This document shows, in pieces, positions 26,581-35,597 of a stretch of 64,000 nucleotides of DNA (positions are counted from its first letter, which is position 1; each line of letters begins with the position of its first letter). Origin of the DNA: Azotobacter salinestris (GTDB lineage Bacteria > Pseudomonadota > Gammaproteobacteria > Pseudomonadales > Pseudomonadaceae); NCBI RefSeq assembly GCF_009363155.1, contig NZ_CP045302.1, positions 4,199,001 to 4,263,000 on the forward strand, read 5' to 3'. The notes beneath the pieces were generated by a model. That model was given only the letters and a program-made list of their open reading frames with translations. It was not told the DNA's origin and made no database searches. Both the position numbers and the translations under genes were made by a program.

Positions 26581-29500
26581 TCAGCGCAAGGCCAGATGGC
26601 GGTTGAGCAGGGCGCGCAGGGCTGCCGGCTTGACCGGCTTGCCCAGATAGTCGAGGCCGGTGGCGTGGATCTTGGCCACGGTTTCGGGACGTGCATCGGC
26701 ACTGATGACCACGCCCGGCAGGGGCTTGCCGAGACGGGTGCGCAGCCAGGCCATCAGCTCGGTGCCGGTTTCACCTTGGTCGAGGTGATAATCCACCAGC
26801 GCTACCTGCGGACGCAGCTCGCCCTCCAGCAATTGCTCGCACTCCATGCGATTGCGCGCCGTCCACACCTGACAGCCCCAACGCGAGAGCAGGCTGTGCA
26901 TGGCCGTGAGGATGCTGTCCTCGTTGTCCACGCAGAGCACCTGGGCGCCGGCCAGTGCATGGGCGTTGAGCGGCTGTGTGCCGTCGGGCTTGGCGCTGGC
27001 GGCAGGGGCGACGGTGCGGGCCAGTGGGACGGTGACGCTGAACACGCTGCCCTTGCCAAGCCAGGAGCGCACTTCCAGACGGTGGTTGAGTACGCGGCAC
27101 AGGCCATCGGCGATCGCCAGGCCGAGGCCGAGGCCCTTTTCCGCGCGGGTCTGATGGCTGTCCAGGCGCTTGAATTCCTCGAAGATCTCCTGGCGCTTGT
27201 CTTCCGGAATGCCCGGACCACGGTCCCAGACCTCCAGGCGCAGCTGGTCGCCCTGACGGCGCACACCCAACAGCACATGGCCCTTGGCGTAGCGGAAGGC
27301 GTTGGTGAGGAAGTTCTGCAACACCCGACGCAGCAGCTTCATATCGCTGTTGATACGCAGTTTGCTGCTGCGCAGGTGGAAGTCGATGCCCTGTTCCCGG
27401 GCCAGTGCCTTGAACTCGGTGCCGAGGGTGTCGAACAGGTCGGCGATCGGGAAGTTGGTGCGTTCCGGAGTAATGCGACCGCTTTCCAGGCGGGAAATGT
27501 CGAGAAGGTCGGTGATCAGGTCCTCGGCCGAGCGCAGCGAGCAGTCCAGATACTGCACCAGCTTCTGTGCCTCGGGCGGCAGGGGCGGCTCCTGATGGGC
27601 AAGGGACGCAGCGAACAGACGTGCGGCATTGAGCGGCTGCATCAGGTCGTGACTGACCGCGGCGAGGAAGCGGGTTTTCGACTGGTTGGCCGATTCGGCA
27701 TGGGCCTTGGCCTCGACCAGCGCCTGGTTCAGCTTGGAGAGCTCGCGGGTCCGTTCGAGTACGCGCTGCTCAAGGCCCTCGTTGGCTTCCTTGAGGGCGC
27801 GTTCGGCTTCACGGAACTCGGTGATGTCGGTGAAGCTGGTGACGAAGCCACCGCCGGGCATGGGATTGCCGATCAGCTCGATGACCCGGCCGTTGGGGAA
27901 CAGCCGCTCGAAGGTATGCGGAGTGCCCAGGCGCATCCAGTACAGCCGCTTGCTGACGTGCTCTTCCACATCGCCGGGGCCGAGCAGGCCGCGTTCGGCG
28001 TTGTAGCGGATCAGATCGGCGATCGGCCGGCCGACGTAGATCAGGCCCTCCGGGTAGTTGAACAGCTCCAGGTAGCGGCGGTTCCAGGCCACCAGGCGCA
28101 GAGAGCCGTCGATCACGCTGATGCCCTGGGTGATGTTTTCGATGGCACCCTGCAGCAGAGCGCGGTTGAACTGAAGCACCTCGGAGGCTTCATCAACGAT
28201 GCGCACGACGTCCTCGACCTGCATTTCCCGTCCCTCGATAGCGGCCTTGACCACCGCCCGGGTCGAGGAGGCGCCGAGCACCCCGGCGAGTAGCCGTTCG
28301 GTGTGATCGATCCACTCGCTGGTCGCTGCCTGGTTGGGATTGAACTCCTTGCCCTGGCGCTGGGCGAAGCGTTCGAAGCGCCGGCGAGCGTGCTCCTCGC
28401 CGACGAAGCGCGCGGCGAGCTCGAGCAGATCCTGTATCTGGACCGCGAGCAGGGAGCGGCCGCCGGAGCGGCGGTTTATTTCCTGTCCGACGAAGCGGCT
28501 GGCCTGCCAGTGCTCGGAAACGCGGGTGCGCGAGAGCATCGATACGCTGGCGAACACGGCCCAGTTGCCGGCCAGCGAGATCAGCATGCCCAGGGTGATC
28601 GAGGTGACCGGCAGGCCCAGCGGGCGGCTGGTCAGCCACTCGAGGCCCGGGAATTGGCTCAGCGGCCAGCCCATGCGCTGGGCGATCAGCGGCAGGACCA
28701 GGGTATAGCTCCACAGCAGCGCACCGGTGGCGAGCCCGGCGAATACGCCGCGGCGGTTGGCCTGCTTCCAGTACAGCGCGCCGAGCATGGCCGGTGTCAG
28801 CTGGGAGATCGCGGCAAAGGCGAGCTGGCCGATGGTCGCCAGGCTGGTAGTAGGGCCGAGCAGGCGATAGATGACATAGGCGAGCAGCAGGATGCCGACG
28901 ATGCTGGCCCGGCGCACGCTGAGCATCCAGTGACGGAAGGCTTCGAAGGGGCGCTCGGTGCTTTTGCGGCGCAGCAGCCAAGGCAGCATGATGTCGTTGG
29001 AGAGCATGGTGGAGAGCGCCACACTGGCGACGATGACCATGCCGGTGGCGGCCGAGGCGCCGCCGATGAAGGCCAGTAGCGCCAGTGCCGGGTGGTGCTC
29101 GGCGAGGGGCAGGCTGATCACGAAGGTGTCGGGAATGATTCCGACCGGCAGGCGCAGCTGACCGGCCAGGGCGATGGGAATCACGAACAGGGCAGCGAGC
29201 AGCAGGTACAGCGGAAACACCCAGCGCGCCAGGCGCAGGTCTTGCGGCTCGGTGTTTTCCACTACGGTCACATGGAACTGTCGCGGCAGGCAAACGATTG
29301 CCATCATCGCCACGCCGGTCTGCACCAGAAGCGCCGGCCAGTTCGTCCCCTTCTCCCAGAACTCCGCCAGTTGCGGGGCAGCTTTGGCCTCCGCGAGCAG
29401 ATGGTCGAATCCATCGTACAGGCCATAAGTGACGAAGGCGCCCACCGCGAGGAAGGCGAACAGCTTGACCAGCGATTCGAAGGCGATGGCCAGCATCATG

Positions 29501-30066
29501 CCCCGATGGTGTTCGGTAACGTCCAGGGTGCGGGTGCCGAACAGGATGGTGAACAGTGCCAGGCACAGGGTTACCACCAGCGCCGTATCCTGGGCTCGGG
29601 TGCCGATGCTGTCCGGTCCGGCGCCGATCAGCAGGTTGACGCCGAGCACGATGCCCTTCAGCTGCAGGGCAATGTAGGGGAGTACGCTGACCATGCAGAT
29701 GAGGGTTACCACCACCGCCAGCGGTTGCGACTTGCCATAGCGCGCGGCAATGAAGTCGGCGATGGAGGTAATGTTTTCCTGCTTGCTGATCATCACCATT
29801 TTCTGCAGCATCCACGGCGCGAAGAGCAGCAGCAGTACCGGGCCGAGGTAGATCGGCAGGAAGTCCCAGAGCTGCTCGGTGGCCTGGCCGACCGCGCCGA
29901 AGAAGGTCCAACTGGTGCAGTACACGGCCAGCGAAAGGCTATAGACCCAGGCGCGCATGCGCGGCGGCAGGGGCGCGTTGCGGCGGTCCCCGTAGAAGGC
30001 GATGGTGAAGAGTGTGGCCATGTAGGCCAAGGCAGCCAGGGCGATCACTCCGATGGACAACGACAT
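26581..30066 (-). CDS. mxtR: Solute symporter/PAS/histidine kinase/receiver hybrid (MxtR/CrbS type)
   Basis: A 1161-residue sensor. Residues 1 to about 500 form a sodium:solute symporter-like (SSSF) membrane domain (MSLSIGVIALAALAYMATLF). A PAS domain lies at about 645-750 (ITQGISVIDGSLRLVAWNRR). The histidine kinase has an H box, AVSHDLMQPLNAAR, with His near 806, and an ATPase with DRGPGIPEDKRQ and GLGLGLAIADG. A receiver domain has its phosphorylatable Asp near 1092 (ALVDYHLD). This matches P. aeruginosa MxtR (PA3271) and the CrbS sensors that, with ErdR/CrbR, control acetate use including acs and actP. The cognate regulator is not in the window. Confidence 0.88.
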   Translation of the reverse strand: MSLSIGVIALAALAYMATLFTIAFYGDRRNAPLPPRMRAWVYSLSLAVYCTSWTFFGAVGQATEQLWDFLPIYLGPVLLLLFAPWMLQKMVMISKQENITSIADFIAARYGKSQPLAVVVTLICMVSVLPYIALQLKGIVLGVNLLIGAGPDSIGTRAQDTALVVTLCLALFTILFGTRTLDVTEHHRGMMLAIAFESLVKLFAFLAVGAFVTYGLYDGFDHLLAEAKAAPQLAEFWEKGTNWPALLVQTGVAMMAIVCLPRQFHVTVVENTEPQDLRLARWVFPLYLLLAALFVIPIALAGQLRLPVGIIPDTFVISLPLAEHHPALALLAFIGGASAATGMVIVASVALSTMLSNDIMLPWLLRRKSTERPFEAFRHWMLSVRRASIVGILLLAYVIYRLLGPTTSLATIGQLAFAAISQLTPAMLGALYWKQANRRGVFAGLATGALLWSYTLVLPLIAQRMGWPLSQFPGLEWLTSRPLGLPVTSITLGMLISLAGNWAVFASVSMLSRTRVSEHWQASRFVGQEINRRSGGRSLLAVQIQDLLELAARFVGEEHARRRFERFAQRQGKEFNPNQAATSEWIDHTERLLAGVLGASSTRAVVKAAIEGREMQVEDVVRIVDEASEVLQFNRALLQGAIENITQGISVIDGSLRLVAWNRRYLELFNYPEGLIYVGRPIADLIRYNAERGLLGPGDVEEHVSKRLYWMRLGTPHTFERLFPNGRVIELIGNPMPGGGFVTSFTDITEFREAERALKEANEGLEQRVLERTRELSKLNQALVEAKAHAESANQSKTRFLAAVSHDLMQPLNAARLFAASLAHQEPPLPPEAQKLVQYLDCSLRSAEDLITDLLDISRLESGRITPERTNFPIADLFDTLGTEFKALAREQGIDFHLRSSKLRINSDMKLLRRVLQNFLTNAFRYAKGHVLLGVRRQGDQLRLEVWDRGPGIPEDKRQEIFEEFKRLDSHQTRAEKGLGLGLAIADGLCRVLNHRLEVRSWLGKGSVFSVTVPLARTVAPAASAKPDGTQPLNAHALAGAQVLCVDNEDSILTAMHSLLSRWGCQVWTARNRMECEQLLEGELRPQVALVDYHLDQGETGTELMAWLRTRLGKPLPGVVISADARPETVAKIHATGLDYLGKPVKPAALRALLNRHLALR

Positions 30067-30351
30067 GTTAGCTCCAAACAAAACGGTAGCTCCCTGGATG
30101 ACTTGACTACATCAAGTGTTGGCTCGCCGAGCATTTTCGGCAATGGCGAAAAATCATCCGGGAATCGAGAGTCTTGCAGCAAAATGCCCCGTGATCCGCG
30201 GTTTGCGACCAAGGTAGCAAGCGACCTGCTGTCGCTTGCGGGGATCTGTCGCACCCCGTGAGCCCATACCTGCCGAAGCCTCTGCGCAGGTGCTTTCGTG
30301 GCGTCCGGTAAGACTGCGACATCTGCGATTCATTTCAGGAGTTCGACGAGG

Positions 30352-31701
30352 ATGAGCCCTCATTCGCAATTCGCACTGTTATGCAGGCGGCGTTTCCTGC
30401 CTTTCTTCGTGACCCAACTGCTCGGGGCGTTCAACGACAACCTCTTCAAGCAGTCGCTTGTGCTCGCGATCCTCTACCGGATCGCCACGCAGCAGGAGGC
30501 GAGTCTGTTGGTCAACCTGTGCGCCCTGCTGTTCATTCTGCCGTTCTTCCTGTTCTCCGCCGTCGGCGGACAACTGGGCGAGAAGTTCGCCAAGGACGCC
30601 CTGATGCGGGCGCTGAAGTTCGCGGAGATCCTCATCATGCTGGCCGGTGCCGGCGCGCTGCTGCTGGGCAATCTGCCGTGCATGCTGGCGGTGCTGTTCT
30701 GCATGGGGACGCAGTCGGCGCTGTTCGGGCCGGTCAAGTATTCGATCCTGCCGCAACATCTGGAGAGCCATGAACTGATCGGTGGCAACGCCCTGGTGGA
30801 GACGGGAACCTTTCTGGCCATCCTCGGCGGCACCATTGGAGCTGGACTGCTGATGTCCCAGCCGGACTACGCGATGCTGGTGGCGGTTTCCGTGGTGCTG
30901 GTAGCGGTGCTCGGCTACCTCGCCAGTCGCTGCATTCCGCATGCTCGGGCGGCCCTGCCGTCGCTCGGCCTGGACTGGCACATCTTCCGCCAGTCTTGGG
31001 TGATCCTGCGTCTCGGATTGGTAGAGCAGTCGCGCGCCGTATCACGCTCGCTGCTCGGCAATTCCTGGTTCTGGTTCCTCGGGGCGACCTACCTGACGCA
31101 GATCCCGGCCTATGCCAGGGACTGGCTGCATGGCGACGAAAGTGTGGTCACGCTGATCCTCACCCTATTCTCGATCGGTATTGCGCTGGGCTCGATGCTC
31201 TGCGAGCGGCTCTCGGGGCGCAGGGTGGAAATCGGTCTGGTGCCCCTTGGCGCCATTGGTTTGAGCTTTTTCGGTCTGCTGCTCTGGTGGCATTCCGGCG
31301 ACTTTCCCGAGGCTGCCGCTGCCCATGACTGGCAGGGCGTGCTGGCCCATGGGCAGGCTTGGTGGGTGCTGGGCGATATTCTCGGGCTCGGTCTGTTCGG
31401 CGGCTTCTACATAGTGCCGCTCTACGCCCTGGTCCAGGCGCGTACCGCGGAGCAGCAGCGGGCGCGGGTGATTGCCGCGAACAATATCCTCAACGCCCTG
31501 CTGATGGTCATGTCGGCCCTGCTGGCAATCTTCCTGCTGGGAGTGGTCGGACTGTCGATTCCTCAGCTGTTTCTGGCCGTTGCACTGCTGAACATCGCGG
31601 TGAACGGTTATCTCTTCACCGCTGTTCCCGAGTTCATCCAGCGCTTTCGCGGCTGGCTGCCGGGCTGGAAGCGCCGGCGCACGGCCGGCGCCGGCCGATA
31701 G
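30352..31701 (+). CDS. MFS transporter, LplT (lysophospholipid transporter)-like
   Basis: A 449-residue major facilitator with about 12 membrane helices. The N-terminus RRFLPFFVTQLLGAFNDNLFKQSLVL and FGPVKYSILPQHLESHELIGGNALVETGTF are typical of LplT-type proteins, which flip lysophospholipids and are often fused to acyltransferases. No acyltransferase domain is present here. ATG 30352 is preceded by AGGAG and GAGG. It diverges from mxtR and converges with rdgC, with only 2 bases between the stops. Substrate is inferred from the family. Confidence 0.82.
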   Translation: MSPHSQFALLCRRRFLPFFVTQLLGAFNDNLFKQSLVLAILYRIATQQEASLLVNLCALLFILPFFLFSAVGGQLGEKFAKDALMRALKFAEILIMLAGAGALLLGNLPCMLAVLFCMGTQSALFGPVKYSILPQHLESHELIGGNALVETGTFLAILGGTIGAGLLMSQPDYAMLVAVSVVLVAVLGYLASRCIPHARAALPSLGLDWHIFRQSWVILRLGLVEQSRAVSRSLLGNSWFWFLGATYLTQIPAYARDWLHGDESVVTLILTLFSIGIALGSMLCERLSGRRVEIGLVPLGAIGLSFFGLLLWWHSGDFPEAAAAHDWQGVLAHGQAWWVLGDILGLGLFGGFYIVPLYALVQARTAEQQRARVIAANNILNALLMVMSALLAIFLLGVVGLSIPQLFLAVALLNIAVNGYLFTAVPEFIQRFRGWLPGWKRRRTAGAGR

Positions 31702-31703
31702 GG

Positions 31704-32624
31704 TCAAAGGCCCTGGGGGATCTCCTCTCCACCCAAGGCCTCGAACAGGGCTGGCAGGTATTCGGCGAAGGTCATCATCATCAGGGTGAAGCTGGCATCC
31801 AACTGGGCAAGGGCATCGTCGCCGCCATCCTGCGCGGCCTGCTCCTGTAGCAGATCCTCGAAGCGCAGGCGCTTGATCGCCAGCTTGTCATCGAGCATGA
31901 AGGACAGCTTGTCCTGCCAGGCAAGCGCCAGTTGGGTGACCTGCTTGCCGGCGCTCAGGTGTAGCTGGATCTCTTCGCCGGTCAGATCCTGGCGCTTGCA
32001 GCGAACCACGCCGCCGTCCTCGTGGGTGTCGCGCAGTTCGCACTCGTCGAGCAGGTGGAAGTCCGCTGCAGCCTGCTGGGCCTTGACCCAGTCGGTGAGG
32101 GTGGCGCTCGGTGCGAGCTTCACGCCCAGCGGGCGCACAGGCAAGGAGCCGATGGCCTCGCGCAGGGTGGAGAGCAGGTCCTCGGCTTTCTTGGCGCTGG
32201 CCGTGTCGACCAGAATCAGCCCCTGCCTGGGCATGATCGCCGCAAAGGTGCTGGAGCGGCGGATGAAGGCGCGGGGCAGGAGGGTCTGGACGATGTCCTC
32301 CTTGATGCGGTCGCGCTCCTTCTTGTAGACCTTGCGCATCTGTTCGGTCTCGATCTCCTCGACCTTCTCCTGGAGGGCGTCGCGCACCACGCTGCCAGGC
32401 AGAATGCGTTCCTCCTTGCGTGCCGCGATCAGCAGGAAATCCTGGCTGGCATGGACCAGGGGGGCATCTTCGCCCTTGCCGAAGGGGGCAGCGAAACCGT
32501 ACGTGGCCAGTTCCTGGCTGGCGCAGGGACGGGCCGGCTTGGCTGCCAGCGCTGCTTCCAGCGCTTCGACGACGAAGGGAACATCCTGGGTGAGGCGATA
32601 GACGAGCAGGTTGCGGAACCACAT
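31704..32624 (-). CDS. rdgC: Recombination-associated protein RdgC
   Basis: Ring-shaped nucleoid-associated DNA-binding protein of 306 residues that modulates RecA. Start at 32624 ([14 protein letters not shown]), the conserved N-terminus, has GGAG 9 bases upstream; an ATG at 32642 adds six residues. The conserved internal stretch [20 protein letters not shown] and the C-terminal [20 protein letters not shown] are visible. It is placed next to tRNA-Val/tRNA-Asp and fklB as in P. aeruginosa. Confidence 0.95.
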   Translation of the reverse strand: MWFRNLLVYRLTQDVPFVVEALEAALAAKPARPCASQELATYGFAAPFGKGEDAPLVHASQDFLLIAARKEERILPGSVVRDALQEKVEEIETEQMRKVYKKERDRIKEDIVQTLLPRAFIRRSSTFAAIMPRQGLILVDTASAKKAEDLLSTLREAIGSLPVRPLGVKLAPSATLTDWVKAQQAAADFHLLDECELRDTHEDGGVVRCKRQDLTGEEIQLHLSAGKQVTQLALAWQDKLSFMLDDKLAIKRLRFEDLLQEQAAQDGGDDALAQLDASFTLMMMTFAEYLPALFEALGGEEIPQGL

Positions 32625-32729
32625 GGGGTTGGCGATCTCCATTGCGCAAAGCGCGCATTATTCTCTCCCTGACCTTGGGGGCCAACCCTAACCCCTTGGA
32701 ACATTTGAAAATTTTTTTTCGTCGAGGGC

Positions 32730-32758
32730 TTGCCAAGGCGAAATCGCCTCTCTAGAAT
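32730..32758 (+). promoter_or_regulatory. Sigma-70 promoter of the tRNA-Val/tRNA-Asp operon
   Basis: TTGCCA (32730-32735), a 17-base spacer and TAGAAT (32753-32758) are followed by the GC-rich discriminator GCGCCCC, which is typical of stringently controlled stable-RNA promoters. The first tRNA starts 23 bases on. Confidence 0.75.
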
Positions 32759-32780
32759 GCGCCCCACTTCGAGAGCAAAC

Positions 32781-32856
32781 GGGTGGTTAGCTCAGCTGGG
32801 AGAGCATCTGCCTTACAAGCAGAGGGTCGGCGGTTCGATCCCGTCACCACCCACCA
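32781..32856 (+). tRNA. tRNA-Val (anticodon TAC)
   Basis: A 76-base cloverleaf with acceptor GGGTGGT/ACCACCC, anticodon loop CTTACAA (TAC), T arm GGCGG-TTCGATC-CCGTC with one wobble pair, and encoded CCA. It is first of a two-tRNA transcript. Confidence 0.97.
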
Positions 32857-32870
32857 TCTTGAAGTTAAGC

Positions 32871-32947
32871 GCAGCGGTAGTTCAGTCGGTTAGAATACCG
32901 GCCTGTCACGCCGGGGGTCGCGGGTTCGAGTCCCGTCCGCTGCGCCA
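32871..32947 (+). tRNA. tRNA-Asp (anticodon GTC)
   Basis: A 77-base cloverleaf with acceptor GCAGCGG/CCGCTGC, anticodon loop CTGTCAC (GTC), T arm GCGGG-TTCGAGT-CCCGT with one G-T wobble pair, and encoded CCA. It lies 14 bases after tRNA-Val. Confidence 0.97.
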
Positions 32948-32984
32948 CATTGATCTGCAGGGCTGGACAGAGCCAGGCAGAAAG

Positions 32985-33013
32985 AGAAAAGCGGCCTTGG
33001 GCCGCTTTTTTCG
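32985..33013 (+). terminator. Terminator of the tRNA-Val/tRNA-Asp transcript
   Basis: AAGCGGCC-TTG-GGCCGCTT forms a strong stem with a T run from 33006; flanking A residues give partial symmetry. Confidence 0.9.
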
Positions 33014-33194
33014 TTTTCGGGCATCCTGCCCGGTACGTCTCGCTGGAGGGTTTCCAGCCTCCTGCCAAGAGCTCCTCGAAAACCTGAACTTATCGCTGTA
33101 GCCGGGCTCCTATCTCCGTAGCCAGTGGTTGCGGCCGCCTGTTAAGCTTTCGCCTTCACTGTATAGCCCTAGGGCGAATGAACAAGGAAACAGC

Positions 33195-33950
33195 ATGAGA
33201 CAACATCGGTTGACCGCTGCGATGGCCTTGGTGGGTCTGGTTCTTTCAGGTTGCGATTCGCAAACCAATGTGGAACTCAAGACTCCCGCACAGAAGGCCT
33301 CCTACGGTATCGGCCTGAACATGGGCAAGAGTCTGGCCCAGGAGGGCATGGATGATCTGGACTCGAAGGCCGTGGCCCTGGGTATTGAGGATGCCATTGG
33401 CAAAAAAGACCAGCGCCTGAGCGATGAGGAGTTGATCGAGGCTTTCGCTGCCCTGCAGAAGCGTGCCGAAGAGCGTATGGCGGCCCTTGGCGAGGAGAAT
33501 GCCAAGGCCGGCAAGAAGTTCCTCGAGGAAAACGCCAAGCGTCCAGGCGTGGTGACCACGGCATCCGGTCTGCAGTATGAAGTGCTGAAGAAGGCCGACG
33601 GCGCCCAACCCAAGCCCAACGATGTAGTAACCGTGCACTATGAAGGGCGTCTGACCGATGGCACGGTGTTCGACAGCTCCATCGAGCGGGGCAGCCCCAT
33701 CGATCTGCCGGTCAGCGGCGTCATCCCCGGGTGGGTCGAAGGTCTGCAGCTGATGCATGTCGGCGAGAAGCTCAAGCTTTACATCCCCAGTGAGCTGGCC
33801 TACGGCGAGCAAAGCCCGAGCCCCTCCATCCCGGCCAATTCGGTTCTGGTTTTCGAACTGGAACTGTTGGGGATCAAGGATCAGCCGGCCGAGCAGTTGG
33901 GCGGTGAATCCGAATCTGAACCAGAGGCGGCCGAAGCGCAAGGCGAGTAA
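33195..33950 (+). CDS. fklB: FKBP-type peptidyl-prolyl isomerase lipoprotein (FklB/FkpA/Mip family)
   Basis: A 251-residue envelope protein. The signal peptide ends in lipobox LSGC (Cys at about residue 21), so it is probably a lipoprotein. A helical dimerisation domain (about residues 30-120) comes first. The FKBP domain (about residues 130-225) carries VTVHYEGRLTDGTVFDSS, GVIPGWVEGLQLM and YIPSELAYGEQ, the residues around the active site. The acidic tail SESEPEAAEAQGE is unusual in sequence but not in the family. Start 33195 has AAGGAAA upstream. A terminator follows. Confidence 0.92.
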   Translation: MRQHRLTAAMALVGLVLSGCDSQTNVELKTPAQKASYGIGLNMGKSLAQEGMDDLDSKAVALGIEDAIGKKDQRLSDEELIEAFAALQKRAEERMAALGEENAKAGKKFLEENAKRPGVVTTASGLQYEVLKKADGAQPKPNDVVTVHYEGRLTDGTVFDSSIERGSPIDLPVSGVIPGWVEGLQLMHVGEKLKLYIPSELAYGEQSPSPSIPANSVLVFELELLGIKDQPAEQLGGESESEPEAAEAQGE

Positions 33951-33968
33951 GCCAACGCTTTCAGGACA

Positions 33969-33996
33969 ACGCCCCACTCCCTGTGGGGCGTTTTCG
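33969..33996 (+). terminator. Terminator after fklB
   Basis: ACGCCCCAC-TCCCT-GTGGGGCGT is followed by TTTCGTTT. It lies about 20 bases after the stop. Confidence 0.88.
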
Positions 33997-34259
33997 TTTC
34001 TGCAGCACGGTCAGGTCCGCGCTCGTGGAGTTATACACATTGTCCGGTTATTTGCTGGTCTTTCTTGAGACCGCTTCAGTCTATTCTCGATGGGCCTCAA
34101 GTTTTTGATTCAGGTGTATTTTTTACAGATCAGAAAGTGTCCAATTTGTTGCGGAGGCGCAAAGAGCTGCTTTTGGCCAAGCTGTTATAGGCTTTGCCCA
34201 CATGGTTATCCACAGATTTTGTGAGTAAGCCAGAAAACCGCACGCTGCGGAGGTCGATC
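33997..34259. promoter_or_regulatory. AT-rich intergenic region with two DnaA-box-like sequences
   Basis: This region between fklB and the YkvA gene is clearly AT-richer than the flanks. It contains TTATACACA (34031-34039, matching the relaxed DnaA box TTWTNCACA) and TTATCCACA (34206-34214, exact consensus). A GGAGG at 34249-34253 serves the next gene. There is no convincing open frame. Whether DnaA binds is untested. Confidence 0.5.
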
Positions 34260-34694
34260 ATGAAAGCACCTTGGTTCTTCTTTCGATTTTTTCGCCTTGC
34301 TCGATCCCTGCTGGCCGATGGGCGACTGAGGGAGTTCTTGCTGGATGTGGCGCGCAAGAAGGAGCGCAGGGGGCAGTGGCTAGGTGGTTTCCGAGAGGAG
34401 CTGCACCTGTTGCAATTGCTCTGTCTGGCCTGGTGGCGTGGACAATACCGGCAGGTCAGTCAGCAGGCATTGCTCGCGTCGATCGCCGGGTTACTGTATT
34501 TCCTGTCTCCCCTGGACGCGCTGCCCGACTGGTTCCTGGGTTTGGGATACCTGGACGACATCGCGGTGCTGGCCTGGGTGGCACGCAGTTGGCGGGGCGA
34601 ACTGGATGCCTTTCGCGCCTGGCTGGCCGCCCAGTCGCCACAAAGCCTGGCCGATCTGGAGCGCCTGCCGGCTCCCGGGCCGGAAGGGCGCTGA
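34260..34694 (+). CDS. YkvA family protein (DUF1232)
   Basis: A 144-residue protein. The DUF1232/YkvA core is visible: QALLASIAGLLYFLSPLDALPDWFLGLGYLDDIAVLAWVA (two short hydrophobic helices with the SPxDxxPD motif). The N-terminal part is basic. The family's function is unknown; it is usually membrane-associated. ATG 34260 is preceded by GGAGG. The two downstream regulator-like genes lie 89 bases on. Confidence 0.88.
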   Translation: MKAPWFFFRFFRLARSLLADGRLREFLLDVARKKERRGQWLGGFREELHLLQLLCLAWWRGQYRQVSQQALLASIAGLLYFLSPLDALPDWFLGLGYLDDIAVLAWVARSWRGELDAFRAWLAAQSPQSLADLERLPAPGPEGR

Positions 34695-34783
34695 GGTCCG
34701 CTGGCGCTGCCTTCCGACCCCGGGAGGCGGCAGGACCTGGGAGTTTTGGTGACAGGCAAACTGTCGATATATGGATAGGATCG

Positions 34784-35125
34784 ATGCACGAGAAAAAAAG
34801 TACGAACGTTCAGATGATCATGCGTGATGGGCAGGCGGAGTATGCGGTGCTGCCCTGGGCCGACTATCAAGCACTGCTGCAGGCAGCAGGACAGGCTGGA
34901 GGGATGTCCGAACTGCCCGAGCGGCCTGCCGCGGCTCCGGCCCTTGCGGAATTGGCTGCCCTGCGCGAAGCTCAAAATATGTCGCAGGAGCAATTGGCTA
35001 GAGCCGTGGGCATCAGCCCGTCCTATCTGGGCATGATCGAGGCGGGTGAGCGACAGCCGGATTCCGCGATCCGGCGTGCCTTGGCGCAGGCCTTGGGCAT
35101 TGCGGAGTGGGAGGTGGATTCTTGA
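34784..35125 (+). CDS. XRE/Cro-C1 family helix-turn-helix regulator
   Basis: A 113-residue protein with two parts. Residues 1-38 (VQMIMRDGQAEYAVLPWADYQALLQAAG) resemble the N-terminal strand of antitoxin-like proteins. The rest is a classical HTH_3 domain (LAALREAQNMSQEQLARAVGISPSYLGMIEAGERQPDS). AGGA precedes ATG 34784. The stop overlaps the next gene by 4 bases (TTGA at 35122-35125). It resembles an antitoxin in layout, but the partner has no recognised toxin fold. Confidence 0.85.
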   Translation: MHEKKSTNVQMIMRDGQAEYAVLPWADYQALLQAAGQAGGMSELPERPAAAPALAELAALREAQNMSQEQLARAVGISPSYLGMIEAGERQPDSAIRRALAQALGIAEWEVDS

Positions 35126-35484
35126 CCATTCGCATCAGTCGCCAGCATTGGCAGGCGTTGCTGGGCGAACTGGACGACGCGCGTCAGAGTCGGCATTTGT
35201 TGACCTATCGCGCGCTGATCGAGCGCCTGCAACTGCCACCGCCAGCCATGCAGACGCTGACTGCCGCGCTGGAGCATCTGGCGGTCCTGGATGCACGTGC
35301 CGAGAGACCGCTGCGTAGTTCGCTGGTCATCAGTCAGGGAGCAAGCCGTTTGCCGCGCCCCGGCTTCTTCGATTGCGTGGCGCGGCTTGGCCGCTTTTCC
35401 GGGGCTCCCGATGGTGCAGCGGCAGCGTCGTGGCATGCCGCAGAAGTGGTGCGGGTCTTCGAATTCAGTTACGAGGAGCGGTGA
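35122..35484 (+). CDS. Hypothetical protein coupled to the XRE regulator
   Basis: A 120-residue protein read from TTG 35122 (TIRISRQHWQALLGEL), overlapping the upstream stop by four bases. It appears helical in its first half, with a winged-helix-like run (LLTYRALIERLQLPPPAMQTLTAALEHLAVLDARAERPLRSSLVI). It ends in an aromatic segment. P. aeruginosa has a comparable small gene between its XRE gene and prc. I cannot assign a domain. Tight coupling suggests a joint role with the XRE protein, perhaps autoregulation. Confidence 0.72.
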   Translation: MTIRISRQHWQALLGELDDARQSRHLLTYRALIERLQLPPPAMQTLTAALEHLAVLDARAERPLRSSLVISQGASRLPRPGFFDCVARLGRFSGAPDGAAAASWHAAEVVRVFEFSYEER

Positions 35485-35547
35485 GGGGCTGCCTGTTCCG
35501 CTTGTCGCGGATAGCTGGGGTGGATCCCTGTCCGGGTTGCGAAAGCC

Positions 35548-35577
35548 AAAGGGGCCGCATGTGCGGCCCCTTTTTTC
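35548..35577. terminator. Bidirectional terminator between convergent genes
   Basis: AAAGGGGCCGCATGTGCGGCCCCTTTTTT is a near-perfect palindrome with A and T tracts on either side. It lies between the end of the XRE partner gene and the end of prc on the other strand. Confidence 0.92.
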
Positions 35578-35597
35578 GTGCTGTCTGCCCGAGCGGA

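Noticed and set aside
28193-29911. 572-codon frame on the same strand inside mxtR, in another frame
   Set aside because: Pro/Arg/Gly-rich shadow of a GC-rich gene; the symporter and kinase motifs are in the chosen frame.
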